DNA of 40,686 bases from Gammaproteobacteria bacterium (GTDB taxonomy: Bacteria; Pseudomonadota; Gammaproteobacteria; Arenicellales; Arenicellaceae), in NCBI GenBank assembly GCA_013002025.1, contig JABDKW010000012.1, forward strand, positions 1 to 40,686, read 5' to 3'. The translations under genes were made by a program, and so were the position numbers. The notes under the pieces were generated by a model. It made no database searches and had not been told where the DNA came from. It saw only the letters and a list, made by a program, of their open reading frames with translations. Below, in pieces: positions 9,061 to 17,492 of the stretch; the stretch's first letter is position 1, and each line of letters opens with the position of its first letter.

Positions 9061-9097
9061 AAAAAAGCCCGCTGGCAAAATATCAGCGAGCTTTTTT
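9061..9097 (-). terminator. Rho-independent terminator after the small secreted-protein gene
   Basis: Fourteen-base arms pair with a single mismatch around a nine-base loop; GC-rich core pairs are flanked by A6 and T6 runs, so the hairpin could act on either strand. It lies 37 bases beyond the stop of the minus-strand secreted-protein gene and before the glycosyltransferase gene. It separates that small gene's transcript from the downstream unit. Confidence 0.88.
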
Positions 9098-9134
9098 CTA
9101 TAGCCAGTCAGCCGGGCACTGACCTTCCGAATAA

Positions 9135-9482
9135 TTATTTTACTTCGATATTGAAGATCGTGGCATAAGTTTGGCCACCAATGGTTGTGCATGATGTATT
9201 TAATACGCCCAATACAACTTGCATCCCTGAAGCCGAGGCCGTTAATAAGATCGCCAGCAGTTCCTTTTTGGCCCCATGGTCTCTTGGCAGCAAGTAGCGC
9301 GAGCCATTAGTGCAGTTGTTTGGGTTTACAAACGCCCCTGACGCTCTCACAAATACGTCACCACCGCCGCCTACAGATACACTTGTCACGTCAACCGAGG
9401 CAGTGACTGCCGCATGCGCTGTTGACATATGAGTCAAAAGAACTGAGAACACCAACATTATTGCAGTTATGATTCTTACCAT
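9135..9482 (-). CDS. Small secreted protein of unknown function
   Basis: The 115-residue product has a clear Sec signal peptide: a short basic start (MVRI), a hydrophobic core and a signal peptidase I site after AHA at about residue 24. The mature part is about 90 residues, rich in Gly, Val and Thr, with two cysteines (NNCTNG and NTSCTT) that could form one disulfide in the periplasm. A longer frame begins at 9515, but ATG at 9482 is preceded by GGAG at a seven-base spacing, one of the few good ribosome binding sites here, and gives a proper signal peptide. It has its own terminator and a palindrome-rich upstream region, so it is probably an independent transcript. No function is assigned. 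Confidence 0.8.
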   Translation of the reverse strand: MVRIITAIMLVFSVLLTHMSTAHAAVTASVDVTSVSVGGGGDVFVRASGAFVNPNNCTNGSRYLLPRDHGAKKELLAILLTASASGMQVVLGVLNTSCTTIGGQTYATIFNIEVK

Positions 9483-9761
9483 TTTACATCTCCAATTTTG
9501 TGCCAGTCTCAGCACTATTACTTCGTTATACTAAATCCTCCCGTCCAGTGATTTGGAGCGGGAGAGAGTGACAAAATTCTTGAATGCCTGCGATTGCTCC
9601 TCAAGCATCACCCACAATTCTAATGTAAGAATTTGCAAATTGCTAATTTTTAAGGGGTGACAGAAATTGTTCTTACCGAATAGTGTGCCAAATGTCCATT
9701 TGGACATTTGGCTAAACGATGCAGGTACAGGCCAGCGACAGATCGGGATTGGTCTCGACAT
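9483..9761. promoter_or_regulatory. Palindrome-rich upstream region of the small secreted-protein gene
   Basis: This stretch between the methyltransferase stop and the secreted-protein start holds two palindromes. One is a perfect 12-base palindrome at 9630-9641 (AATTTGCAAATT). The other, at 9687-9712, has 11-base perfect arms around a four-base loop. A TATAAC sequence reading on the minus strand near 9525-9530 could be a -10 element, without a good -35. The sites could be operators, or the second could be an RNA hairpin after the methyltransferase gene. Confidence 0.45.
9687..9712. repeat. Perfect inverted repeat, 11-base arms, 4-base loop
   Basis: The left arm 9687-9697 and right arm 9702-9712 are exact reverse complements separated by ATTT. 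It lacks a T-run, so it is not an ordinary terminator. Its position 50 bases after the methyltransferase stop and about 200 bases before the secreted-protein start fits either an operator or a transcript-end hairpin. Confidence 0.85.
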
Positions 9762-10484
9762 TCATTTGTGACACACGCAAAATATGAATTTGGCGAGGCT
9801 GTCAATTCTCATCTTCATAGCTCGAATTATTCTCCTTAAACGCTTCTCTGCACGAGCGGATTCGACCAAATACTTGGTGTGCGTCAGCTTGTTGCCAAAC
9901 CTCAAATCCTTTTCTAAGGCCTGCACTTTGTCACCCTCAAAACCACCAAACATGCAGGCCTGCCTCAAACTATTCAACGTGAATCCTATCTCATGGGTAA
10001 AATCTCTCAGAAACAACCCTAAATTCATCGGGTTTTCAATATTTCCGGTAGTGGCCATAAATACGCCTCCTGGTTTGAGCGCGCGCTTGATTTCCCCCAG
10101 CAACAAGACCAAATCATCTTTTTTGATGTGTTCTATAACATTGTTCATAAATATGGCATCGTAGGTATTTTCAACTTCTCCGAGATGCTCGTGAAAATCC
10201 TGCGTGATTACATCAACATCGATCCATTCAGTAATATCTGCTACCAGCGACGGGTCTGAATCAAGTCCTGATATATTTTGGTACCCGTGCAACAGGCAAA
10301 ACTTAAGAAACAGGCCGCCCCCACAACCCATATCCAAAATTTTTGCGTTCTTATCTTCAGGAAAGTAGGGTAGGTAGTGCTCGTACAATCGATCAAGGTA
10401 ATCCAGGTTATCGCGATGGGGATTTGATTTTAGTGAACGACTTATGGTTTCAGAATAGTTGGCTTGTTGTTCGTTTTGGTTCAT
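9762..10484 (-). CDS. Class I SAM-dependent methyltransferase
   Basis: This 240-residue protein has the SAM-binding motif I as AKILDMGCGGGLFLKF near residues 44-59, the acidic end of strand 2 in ISGLDSDPSL, and motif IV as YDAIFMNNVIEHI, the usual Methyltransf_11/23 pattern. It probably methylates a sugar or the glycan terminus in the cytoplasm; the acceptor cannot be inferred. The start ATG at 10484 is divergent from a GT4 gene at 10639, leaving a shared 154-base upstream region. It is one of five methyltransferases in the locus, none closely repeated from another by eye. The C-terminus is basic (RRIIRAMKMRI), perhaps for membrane association. Confidence 0.88.
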   Translation of the reverse strand: MNQNEQQANYSETISRSLKSNPHRDNLDYLDRLYEHYLPYFPEDKNAKILDMGCGGGLFLKFCLLHGYQNISGLDSDPSLVADITEWIDVDVITQDFHEHLGEVENTYDAIFMNNVIEHIKKDDLVLLLGEIKRALKPGGVFMATTGNIENPMNLGLFLRDFTHEIGFTLNSLRQACMFGGFEGDKVQALEKDLRFGNKLTHTKYLVESARAEKRLRRIIRAMKMRIDSLAKFIFCVCHK

Positions 10485-10638
10485 GACAGACTCGGTTTAA
10501 TTGATCAACATGGCGATTTCCGCGATGTAGTATGTGGCACCTGTCTCCAGGCCTCAATTGCGCGAGTATATAAAAATTGACCTGATAAATATATCGCTTG
10601 GGTACGACGACTCCCACAACTAACGGTCCAGCCAACTG

Positions 10639-11826
10639 ATGAAAATAATAGCCTATGTGAATCAGCCGGTAAGTTGCGTCGGAAAGCGGGTTTATACCTC
10701 CCACAGAAACTTCATTGATTTCATGTGCTATTGGTCTGGTCACGGTGATTCGTGCACCCTGGTCGTACCAATGAGAGAGGTTGAAGCACCTTCTCAAGCC
10801 GATGTCTTGTTGCCGATAGCTGCCGATAAAATTGTTGCTGCGCGCTGGTATTCAACTCATTTGGGCTCGATTCGAGCTTCATTTCATAACCAGTTACAAG
10901 TTAGAAAAGCACTCCGCAGGATAAAATTAGAACACCCTGATGAGGCTGTGGTGCTGGTCATCCCCGGACCAAATGCGGTGATGGCCTGGCTGTCGTTCTG
11001 GCTACGGCGGGATCATAGAATTGCAATTATTGTTCGCGGCAACTCATATAAAACGGTGCAGCACATGTACCGGGGCAAACTAATCGGTCCGTTTGTCAAA
11101 CTGTTGTCGGCCTTTTTTAATGCCAGAATGCGAGCGCTTCAGGCGCGCGGCGCCAGCGTTTTTTGTTTTGGCGAAGATTTGGCCGGAATTTATGGAAAGA
11201 ACGGCGTAGTCGAGAGCATATCGCCACTAATCAGTGCCGATGTGATCAGGTCAAACATGCCGCGCCCGGTTGCCGATCATGCTCGGTGTCCGATACTGCT
11301 TTATGTAGGCAGGTGGTCGGCTGAAAAAGGCGTCATTGAATTACTCGACGCGGCACTTGAACTCAAGAGAAGGGAGGTATCATTTGAACTGCGGTATGTC
11401 GGCCACGGGCCCTTATCAAGCGCATTGGCGACCCGCATTGCAGAAGACGGCCTAGCGGATCAAGTTAAGCTCGTTGGACAATTACAGCCTGGAAAACCAA
11501 TTTACCGCGAGATGGATCATGCGGATCTGTTGATCTTGCCATCAAAAACGGAGGGTGTGCCACGGGTAATTGCGGAGGCGCTCGCACGAGGAACACGAGT
11601 GGTTGCCACGCGGGTTGGCGGGATCGAGCGGGCTTTTGCCGACACGATCCACTATTTTAATGGTTGTTCCCCACTGGCGATGGCAGAGGATTTGCAGACG
11701 CTGTTGGATAACAAGGAGCAGGAAACTATCAGTTCTGCACAACTGCCGCAGACTCTTCAAGCTTGCACCTTTGAGGACAATTTGCGGCGAATCGAATCAG
11801 CCTTGCTGGCTTTATCAGTAAAATAA
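10639..11826 (+). CDS. GT4-family glycosyltransferase
   Basis: This is a 395-residue GT-B glycosyltransferase. The C-terminal half carries LLYVGRWSAEKGVIELLDAA, the standard opening of the GT4 donor domain, and PSKTEGVPRVIAEALARGT with the E-x7-E catalytic/donor-binding pattern. The gene precedes the 4,6-dehydratase, sulfoquinovose synthase and epimerase genes by 96 bases on the same strand. It is therefore a reasonable candidate to transfer the sugar those enzymes make, possibly in a role like that of SqdX, which is also GT4; this is inference from position and family. The ATG at 10639 has no recognisable Shine-Dalgarno. There is no membrane helix. Confidence 0.9.
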   Translation: MKIIAYVNQPVSCVGKRVYTSHRNFIDFMCYWSGHGDSCTLVVPMREVEAPSQADVLLPIAADKIVAARWYSTHLGSIRASFHNQLQVRKALRRIKLEHPDEAVVLVIPGPNAVMAWLSFWLRRDHRIAIIVRGNSYKTVQHMYRGKLIGPFVKLLSAFFNARMRALQARGASVFCFGEDLAGIYGKNGVVESISPLISADVIRSNMPRPVADHARCPILLYVGRWSAEKGVIELLDAALELKRREVSFELRYVGHGPLSSALATRIAEDGLADQVKLVGQLQPGKPIYREMDHADLLILPSKTEGVPRVIAEALARGTRVVATRVGGIERAFADTIHYFNGCSPLAMAEDLQTLLDNKEQETISSAQLPQTLQACTFEDNLRRIESALLALSVK

Positions 11827-11867
11827 TGAAATTGTTGAATTAGGCATGAGAAATTAATTGGTTGGGC

Positions 11868-11873
11868 TATAAT
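11868..11873 (+). promoter_or_regulatory. Candidate -10 box before the dehydratase gene
   Basis: A consensus TATAAT lies 49 bases before the ATG at 11923, in the only sizeable gap of this block. No convincing -35 is found at 16-18 bases upstream, so this is a weak call. It could give the three nucleotide-sugar genes a promoter separate from the glycosyltransferase. Confidence 0.35.
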
Positions 11874-11922
11874 CCGGCGCAAACTTTCTGTCAGCTTTTC
11901 GAGCTACTTGATAATTTAATAA

Positions 11923-13026
11923 ATGCACTATCTAGCAGGGAAAAATATTCTAATCACTGGTGTTTGTGGCACGGTGGGTTCTGAGCTTGCGCAAGCATTG
12001 ATTGGTGATGCGCGGTATGACATCGGAAAGCTTACCGGAATAGACAATAACGAAACAGAACTGTTCTTCGTCGATCAGCGATTTTTGTCGGATCAGCGAG
12101 CGAATTTTATGCTCTGCGATATCCGTGATGTCAGCGCGTTGACCGAAGTAATGAGAGGCGTAGACGTTGTGTTCCATACCGCTGCCTACAAGCATGTAAT
12201 TCTCTGTGAGCGCAGCCCTGACGAAGCCGTTAATACCAATATTGTGGGTGTGCGCAATGTTGTGAAAGCAGCAAAAGCATGCGGTGTAGAAAAAGTGGTG
12301 TTTACCAGTTCGGACAAAGCTGTAAACCCAACCAATGTCATGGGCACCTCAAAATTGATGGGCGAAAGATTGATCACTGCAGCCAATAATAGTCGTTCAT
12401 CCGACACCGTTTTCGCGTCTACCCGGTTTGGTAATGTTCTAGGTTCAAACGGATCTGTTATCCCGATTTTTCAACGGCAGATAGAGGCCGGTGGCCCGGT
12501 TACCCTAACAGACGAAGATATGACCCGATTTGTTATGACGGTCGAAGAGTCGGTGCGCTTGATTATCGATTCGGCGGCGCTGGCTTGCGGTGGTGAAGTG
12601 TTTATTACAAAGATGCCGATTTTAAGAATTAAAGACCTGGCAGAGGTGATGATCGAGACTCTGGCGGAGCAATATGGGCGTCGTCCTGAAGACATAAAGG
12701 TTGACATTATCGGTTCCAAGCCGGGCGAAAAACTCTATGAAGAGTTAATGAGTGATGAGGAGACGCGCAGAGCGATTGAGCTTGAACAGTATTTTGCAGT
12801 CATGCCCGCATTTAGAGGGTTCTATAAAAGCGTCGATTTCGAGTATCCTGACGTGATTTCGGAAGTGGTCACCAATCCGTATGTTTCTTCGCAGGAAGAA
12901 ATGATGGATAAACAACAAATTAAACGTTACCTGTTAGAAAATGACTTGCTTGGTGACAGGATTGATTCTGGCCATGATATTGCAGAGCGGTACTGGCCGG
13001 GCGATAAAGAGGAAAGCCAACAGTGA
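11923..13026 (+). CDS. UDP-N-acetylhexosamine 4,6-dehydratase-like protein (FlaA1/CapD/PseB family, short form)
   Basis: This is a soluble 367-residue extended SDR of the polysaccharide biosynthesis protein family. The NAD(P)-binding loop is TGVCGTVGSELA (12-23). The catalytic region is FTSSDKAVNPTNVMGTSK (127-144), giving S130, D131, K132 and, in place of the classical Tyr of Y-x3-K, M140 with K144. Methionine here is the pattern of the WbpM/PglF retaining dehydratases rather than PseB. The later SKPGEKLYEELMSDEE is also family-typical. The expected reaction is conversion of a UDP-HexNAc to its 4-keto-6-deoxy form. It overlaps the next gene by four bases (GTGA). An unusual partner, a sulfoquinovose synthase homologue, follows immediately, so a related but different substrate is possible. 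Confidence 0.85.
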   Translation: MHYLAGKNILITGVCGTVGSELAQALIGDARYDIGKLTGIDNNETELFFVDQRFLSDQRANFMLCDIRDVSALTEVMRGVDVVFHTAAYKHVILCERSPDEAVNTNIVGVRNVVKAAKACGVEKVVFTSSDKAVNPTNVMGTSKLMGERLITAANNSRSSDTVFASTRFGNVLGSNGSVIPIFQRQIEAGGPVTLTDEDMTRFVMTVEESVRLIIDSAALACGGEVFITKMPILRIKDLAEVMIETLAEQYGRRPEDIKVDIIGSKPGEKLYEELMSDEETRRAIELEQYFAVMPAFRGFYKSVDFEYPDVISEVVTNPYVSSQEEMMDKQQIKRYLLENDLLGDRIDSGHDIAERYWPGDKEESQQ

Positions 13027-14213
13027 ATATTTTAATACTAGGCGGTGATGGTTATCTCGGATGGCCGACCGCAATGCGATTTTCCCAACAAGGTCATTCT
13101 GTGACCGTGGTGGACAATTACTTTCGCAGACACTCCTGTGATGATTTGGATACTGGGATGCTTTACCCAGTGCCAAACCTGGTTGAGAGAGCTAAGTTAT
13201 GGCATGAACTCACGGGTTTGGAAATTAAGGTAAAAATTGGTGACCTCTGTGATAAGCAAGTCTTGGATGGTGTCTTCAGTGAGGCGAGATTTTCCGGTTA
13301 TGAGTGGGCAATTGAGCCGAATTTTTCCGGCGTTCCAGATACCGTCGTTCATTATGCAGAACAACCGTCAGCGCCGCTGTCAGTTTCGAATTACTACTAC
13401 GCCGACAAAACGCTAATCAACAACCTCCAGGTCACCAATAATTTGATCTGGGCGGTCAAGGAATATAGTCCGCAGACCCACATTATCAAGCTCGGCACGA
13501 TGGGCGAGTACGGTACGCCCAACATAGATATAGAAGAAGGTTGGTTGGATGTTGAGCACAAAGGTAGAACGCAGAAATTCCTCTATCCCCGGCAAGCGAG
13601 TTCGGTGTACCACACCACCAAAATTATGGATACAGACTTACTGTGGTTTGCGGTCCGAACCTGGGATCTGAAGGTGACAGACCTGATGCAGGGCCCCGTC
13701 TACGGAATCGAAACCGAGGAGTCAGCTATTGATCCAAGACTTAATACTTTGTTCAACTATGATGAGATATTTGGCACCATCGTGAACCGGTTCATTACCC
13801 AGGCTGTGGTTGGCTATCCGCTGACGGTTTATGGCAAAGGAGGCCAGACACGAGGATATCTCAACATTAAAGATACGCTCCAATGTGTCGAAATGTCAGC
13901 CAAATCCCCGGCGCAACAAGGTGAGCTACGGATTTTCAATCAAATTATGGAAACGTTTTCAGTTAATGAGTTGGCCGAGCTTACGCAGAAGGTGGGCAAT
14001 CAAATGGGGCTCGATGTTGAAATAAAACCAATTGAGAACCCGCGCAAGGAGCTTGAGGAACATTATTACAACCCAACTTACCAAGGTCTGGTTGATATCG
14101 GGGTAGAGCCGCATTATCTGACCGATGATGTAATGCGCTCCATGTTTGAGGTGGTAATGAAACATCGTGAAAACATACGTAAGGATGTAATTTTTAAGGG
14201 AATTAAGTGGTAG
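13023..14213 (+). CDS. sqdB: UDP-sulfoquinovose synthase homologue (SqdB/SQD1)
   Basis: This 396-residue extended SDR matches SQD1 over its length. Visible hallmarks are GGDGYLGWP (7-15), HYAEQPSAP (110-118), KLGTMGEYGTPNIDIEEG (156-173), FLYPRQASSVYHTTK (186-200) and VYGKGGQTRGYL (269-280). The known active-site set is present: T159, M160, E162 and the Y196-x3-K200 pair. SQD1 makes UDP-6-sulfoquinovose from UDP-glucose and sulfite using bound NAD. The start is a GTG overlapping the dehydratase stop by four bases, and the end overlaps the next gene by seven, so all three are translationally coupled. No SqdX/SqdD lipid gene is recognisable nearby, which points to glycan rather than sulfolipid use. 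Specificity for a modified sugar instead of UDP-glucose cannot be excluded. Confidence 0.92.
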   Translation: MNILILGGDGYLGWPTAMRFSQQGHSVTVVDNYFRRHSCDDLDTGMLYPVPNLVERAKLWHELTGLEIKVKIGDLCDKQVLDGVFSEARFSGYEWAIEPNFSGVPDTVVHYAEQPSAPLSVSNYYYADKTLINNLQVTNNLIWAVKEYSPQTHIIKLGTMGEYGTPNIDIEEGWLDVEHKGRTQKFLYPRQASSVYHTTKIMDTDLLWFAVRTWDLKVTDLMQGPVYGIETEESAIDPRLNTLFNYDEIFGTIVNRFITQAVVGYPLTVYGKGGQTRGYLNIKDTLQCVEMSAKSPAQQGELRIFNQIMETFSVNELAELTQKVGNQMGLDVEIKPIENPRKELEEHYYNPTYQGLVDIGVEPHYLTDDVMRSMFEVVMKHRENIRKDVIFKGIKW

Positions 14214-15193
14214 AAAATATCCTGATAACCGGTGGCTGTGGATTCATCGGTAGAAATCTGATCGCCGCGTTGAGGGAATCGGGCTACGCAATTCGTGTGC
14301 TTGACAATTTGTCGGTTGGCACCCTTCAGGACTTGCAAAAAGTAGCGCCAGTTGAGCAACCTGACCCTGTAAATTGTTCTATCCCGTCGCAGAGCCGCGT
14401 GCAATTGATCGTCGGCGACATCACCGACCCTGATTTGACCCGTCGGGCCTGTGCAAACATCAACGCAGTGGTTCACCTGGCGGCAAATACCGGGGTTGGC
14501 CCATCGGTTGAGAATCCGCTGTTCGATTGCCAGCAGAATGTAATCGGGACAGCGAATGTGCTTGAGGCCGCCCGTATGAATGGCACTTCAAGATTCATAT
14601 TTGCATCCAGTGGTGCACCTGCTGGCGAGGTGGAGCCACCCATTCATGAAGAGATTGTGCCCAAGCCGGTCTCGCCCTACGGCGCGAGCAAACTGGCAGG
14701 TGAAGCCTATTGTTCGGCCTATTTCCGTACCTTTGGGATAGATACTGTGGCGCTACGATTTGGCAATGTTTATGGGCCCGGCTCAGGTCACAAATCAAGT
14801 CTGGTGGCAAAATTTTTTAACCGTGCACTGGATGGACTGCCGCTGGAAATATACGGTGATGGCACGCAAACAAGGGATTTCATCTACATAGGCGATCTGG
14901 TTAACGCTGTGCAAAAAGCGCTGCAGGTGCCTGGGGTCGGAGGGGAAGTGTTTCAGATTGCAACCAGTTCTGAAACTACGGTCAATGAGATTGCTGAAAA
15001 GATTCTGACAGTTATCGAAAGTCGAGGGATCGCCCTGCCTGAGCTAAGGTTTTCTGAGCCGAGGCTTGGTGATGTAATGCGAAACTATTCTGATACTTCC
15101 AAGGCGAAGAGTGTGCTTGCATGGGAAGCCAAGTGTGAAATGATCCAAGGGCTGGAGAACACTCTTGACGCAATCCTTCAGTCTAGGCATTGA
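14207..15193 (+). CDS. GalE-like NAD-dependent nucleotide-sugar epimerase
   Basis: This is a 328-residue extended SDR. Its cofactor loop TGGCGFIG is at residues 8-15, the catalytic serine region FASSGAPAG at 132-140, and the Y158-x3-K162 pair in SPYGASK. LRFGNVYGPGSGHKS and TRDFIYIGDL are typical of UDP-glucose/UDP-GlcNAc 4-epimerases and related dehydratases. The start is a GTG inside the last codons of the sulfoquinovose synthase gene (seven-base overlap). The likely role is C4 epimerisation of a UDP-sugar, perhaps of the product of the two enzymes before it, for example gluco to galacto; that order of reactions is inference. It ends convergently with the following GT2 gene. Confidence 0.88.
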   Translation: MVENILITGGCGFIGRNLIAALRESGYAIRVLDNLSVGTLQDLQKVAPVEQPDPVNCSIPSQSRVQLIVGDITDPDLTRRACANINAVVHLAANTGVGPSVENPLFDCQQNVIGTANVLEAARMNGTSRFIFASSGAPAGEVEPPIHEEIVPKPVSPYGASKLAGEAYCSAYFRTFGIDTVALRFGNVYGPGSGHKSSLVAKFFNRALDGLPLEIYGDGTQTRDFIYIGDLVNAVQKALQVPGVGGEVFQIATSSETTVNEIAEKILTVIESRGIALPELRFSEPRLGDVMRNYSDTSKAKSVLAWEAKCEMIQGLENTLDAILQSRH

Positions 15194-15259
15194 CGCTGGT
15201 TCTACAGATTTAGTTGATGAAATTTTGGCGCTTTGACGCAGCGTCGAATTGAACAAGAT

Positions 15260-16342
15260 TCAGTAATAAGTCGGCGTTCGCCCTCTAATGAAATCAGCAA
15301 TTCCTGCGATTAGCCCAAATGTTTCGGCCAGGAATACCTTCACCTGCGGAATGAATAAATACGCGAAGAGCACAATGACCGCTATGCCCGCAACGGGTAA
15401 TGGTTGCCATTCAATCTTGGTCAACACGAGTACCGCCAGTATTATGCCAAAAATTGGGGTGAGCCAGCGCAGCAGCTTGTGTGATAACAGTGTTATCGAT
15501 GTCAGTGGAAACCTGAGCGGGTTCAATAACCGTTTTCGTCTGGAAATGGCTAAGCAGTTTCTGCTTGTTATTCTGCGCCGACTATTGAAAATGTCCATCG
15601 ATTTACTTGCCAGTTGGTCATTGACGATTGCAGTATCAGTGTAAATCGAACGTAGGCCTTGGTCTAGCTTCAAGTCCAGAGGAATGACCATATCGTCACC
15701 CGTATCCTTATCCAATAGCTTGAAATGCTCGCGTTTCATTAATATTGCCGCACCGCTGATTGACACCAACGAGCCCGCTATGGATTCAGCTGACCGGAGA
15801 CCGTTTTCGAATCGCCAATAAAGCCGCTGTAACAAATTTGGTCTGTTGAAAGATATTTTACCTCCCACGCAGCCGGTTCGTGGATACTTCATATAAGCAT
15901 CGAACAAAATTTCGAGCGCGTCTTCCCGCAGGTCAGAATCAACATCTGTGAGCAATATAAAATCCGACACTGCCTGTTCAATCGCGACATTCTGGGCGTG
16001 ACTTTTGCCGCTTCTTTCTTTGAGTTCTATTAGTTCTACCTGATTTGAGGTCGATTGTCTTACAATGTCGCAGGTTCTGTCGCTAGACCCGTCTGAAATC
16101 ACGATGATCTTGCTCGATTCGGAGTGGCGAAGACTCAGGCAATTCAAAATCTTTTTTGCAATCGTTGTCTCGCAGTTGTGCGCCGGGATAATTATCGTTA
16201 ATGACGACGGCGATTGGTGAATTGACCCTTTCGCGCTGACTGTAAAAGGTTGATTTTTTCGAAGTTTAGCAAGCACAAACATCGTGCCGGGATACACTAT
16301 CCAGGTGTAGATCAAAATAAATATGATTGAGATCATTAACAT
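15260..16342 (-). CDS. Membrane GT2-family glycosyltransferase
   Basis: The 360-residue product has an N-terminal membrane helix (MLMISIIFILIYTWIV), a GT-A catalytic domain, and two or three C-terminal membrane helices. The catalytic domain shows IIIPAHNCETTIAKK, an early Asp-containing VISDGSSDRT, and the metal-binding D-x-D in LLTDVDSDLRED. The region RRRITSRNCLAI stands where processive enzymes have their basic acceptor motif, so cellulose-synthase-like or hyaluronan-synthase-like topology is plausible. A TTG start at 16363 would add seven residues; ATG at 16342 is preferred because it opens directly on the helix. The gene is divergent from the GT4 gene at 16389, with under 50 bases between starts. 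Donor sugar is unknown. Confidence 0.87.
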   Translation of the reverse strand: MLMISIIFILIYTWIVYPGTMFVLAKLRKNQPFTVSAKGSIHQSPSSLTIIIPAHNCETTIAKKILNCLSLRHSESSKIIVISDGSSDRTCDIVRQSTSNQVELIELKERSGKSHAQNVAIEQAVSDFILLTDVDSDLREDALEILFDAYMKYPRTGCVGGKISFNRPNLLQRLYWRFENGLRSAESIAGSLVSISGAAILMKREHFKLLDKDTGDDMVIPLDLKLDQGLRSIYTDTAIVNDQLASKSMDIFNSRRRITSRNCLAISRRKRLLNPLRFPLTSITLLSHKLLRWLTPIFGIILAVLVLTKIEWQPLPVAGIAVIVLFAYLFIPQVKVFLAETFGLIAGIADFIRGRTPTYY

Positions 16343-16388
16343 ACTTTTGAATACGGCAATCAATTATGCCCGCCAGTATTAAATTAAT

Positions 16389-17459
16389 ATGAGTGCCAAA
16401 CCTTTGAAGCTGTTATTGGTAACCTTTGACCAACGTGACAGACATAGAAGCCTAGTCGAGCATCTTCGTCACAGCGAGATAGTGTACGAATTACTGGATC
16501 TAAGCAACAAGCGTGTATTCTCTTCGCTCTCATCAATTCGGCGGGCACAGAAAGACCAACAGGTATCTCACACCATTTTCTTCGGTTTGGAACGAGTGGT
16601 TTGTCTGTGGATGGTTTATTCGCGAATCGTTGGTAAACTGGGCCAAGTTGTGAGGCTGGGGGGTGACCCATTCACTGTTCCTCGCTCGCGCCACAAACGA
16701 GGCCAGTCGCTGAGCGCAAAACAGAAACTCAAGTTCAGATTCAGACTACTCGGAATAAAGATTGGCTTGAGGGCCACGAAATCATTCATCTGTGTGAGCA
16801 AAACGCTCATGAAAATCCCCGAGCTGAACTCCAAGAATAGTTTTGTAGTTCCAACTATTCCACGTCATATTACAAAGGTGCCGCGATCTCTTTCTGTTAA
16901 TGGGCCATTAAATTTACTGACTGTCACAAACCTGAACTATATTGAGAAATACGAGGGTGTATTGGTCGTAATTGAGGCAGCACGAAAGCTCAGTGATTAT
17001 CGTGATGTGCACTTAAAGATAGCAGGTGGTGGTCGGTGGCTAAGCAGTCTCCGCCAACAAGCTGTGCTTGCTGAGGGCGAGAATCTCTCTGTAGATGTAA
17101 CTGGCTTCATGAAAAATATTTCAGATTGCTATTCGGCTGCTGATATTTTCGTATACCACTCGACACTGGATTCATGGCCGAACGTATTGATAGAAGCTAT
17201 GTCAGTGGGATTGCCGATAGTCGTCAACAAGATACCCGAATTTGAAGAGTTACTCGGCATGGAAATATCGAAAAACCTTTGTGGCTCTGGCGATAGTGTC
17301 GCCTTTGCAACCAGGCTGGCACTTTTGTCGCGTGACACCGAACTGTATCAGATGCAGTCTGGCATCGTGCTCGCAAGGTGTCATGAGCTGTTATCTATTT
17401 CAGAACGAAGCGCAAAGCTGAAGGGTTGGTTGCTTTTAGAAACAGACGCTCAGCGTTAA
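16389..17459 (+). CDS. GT4-family glycosyltransferase
   Basis: This is a 356-residue GT-B enzyme. The donor domain includes LLTVTNLNYIEKYEGVLVVI, VTGFMKNISDCYSAADIFVY and STLDSWPNVLIEAMSVGLP. In the last, the usual E-x7-E pattern reads D-x7-E, a conservative replacement found in some active members. The N-terminal half is basic and has GGDPFTVPRSR, consistent with an acceptor site for lipid-linked glycan. It begins the longest plus-strand block and is followed 33 bases later by a GT2 gene. The ATG at 16389 lacks a Shine-Dalgarno sequence. Confidence 0.86.
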   Translation: MSAKPLKLLLVTFDQRDRHRSLVEHLRHSEIVYELLDLSNKRVFSSLSSIRRAQKDQQVSHTIFFGLERVVCLWMVYSRIVGKLGQVVRLGGDPFTVPRSRHKRGQSLSAKQKLKFRFRLLGIKIGLRATKSFICVSKTLMKIPELNSKNSFVVPTIPRHITKVPRSLSVNGPLNLLTVTNLNYIEKYEGVLVVIEAARKLSDYRDVHLKIAGGGRWLSSLRQQAVLAEGENLSVDVTGFMKNISDCYSAADIFVYHSTLDSWPNVLIEAMSVGLPIVVNKIPEFEELLGMEISKNLCGSGDSVAFATRLALLSRDTELYQMQSGIVLARCHELLSISERSAKLKGWLLLETDAQR

Positions 17460-17492
17460 GGCATTAATCGCAGGCTAGTATAGGTTTCACTC

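Noticed and set aside
9531-9761. A 76-codon minus-strand ORF starting directly after the methyltransferase stop
   Set aside because: No ribosome binding site, no recognisable domain, and the ORF spans both palindromes; it looks like chance coding in a regulatory gap. Its last 30 codons look somewhat protein-like, so a decayed gene cannot be excluded.
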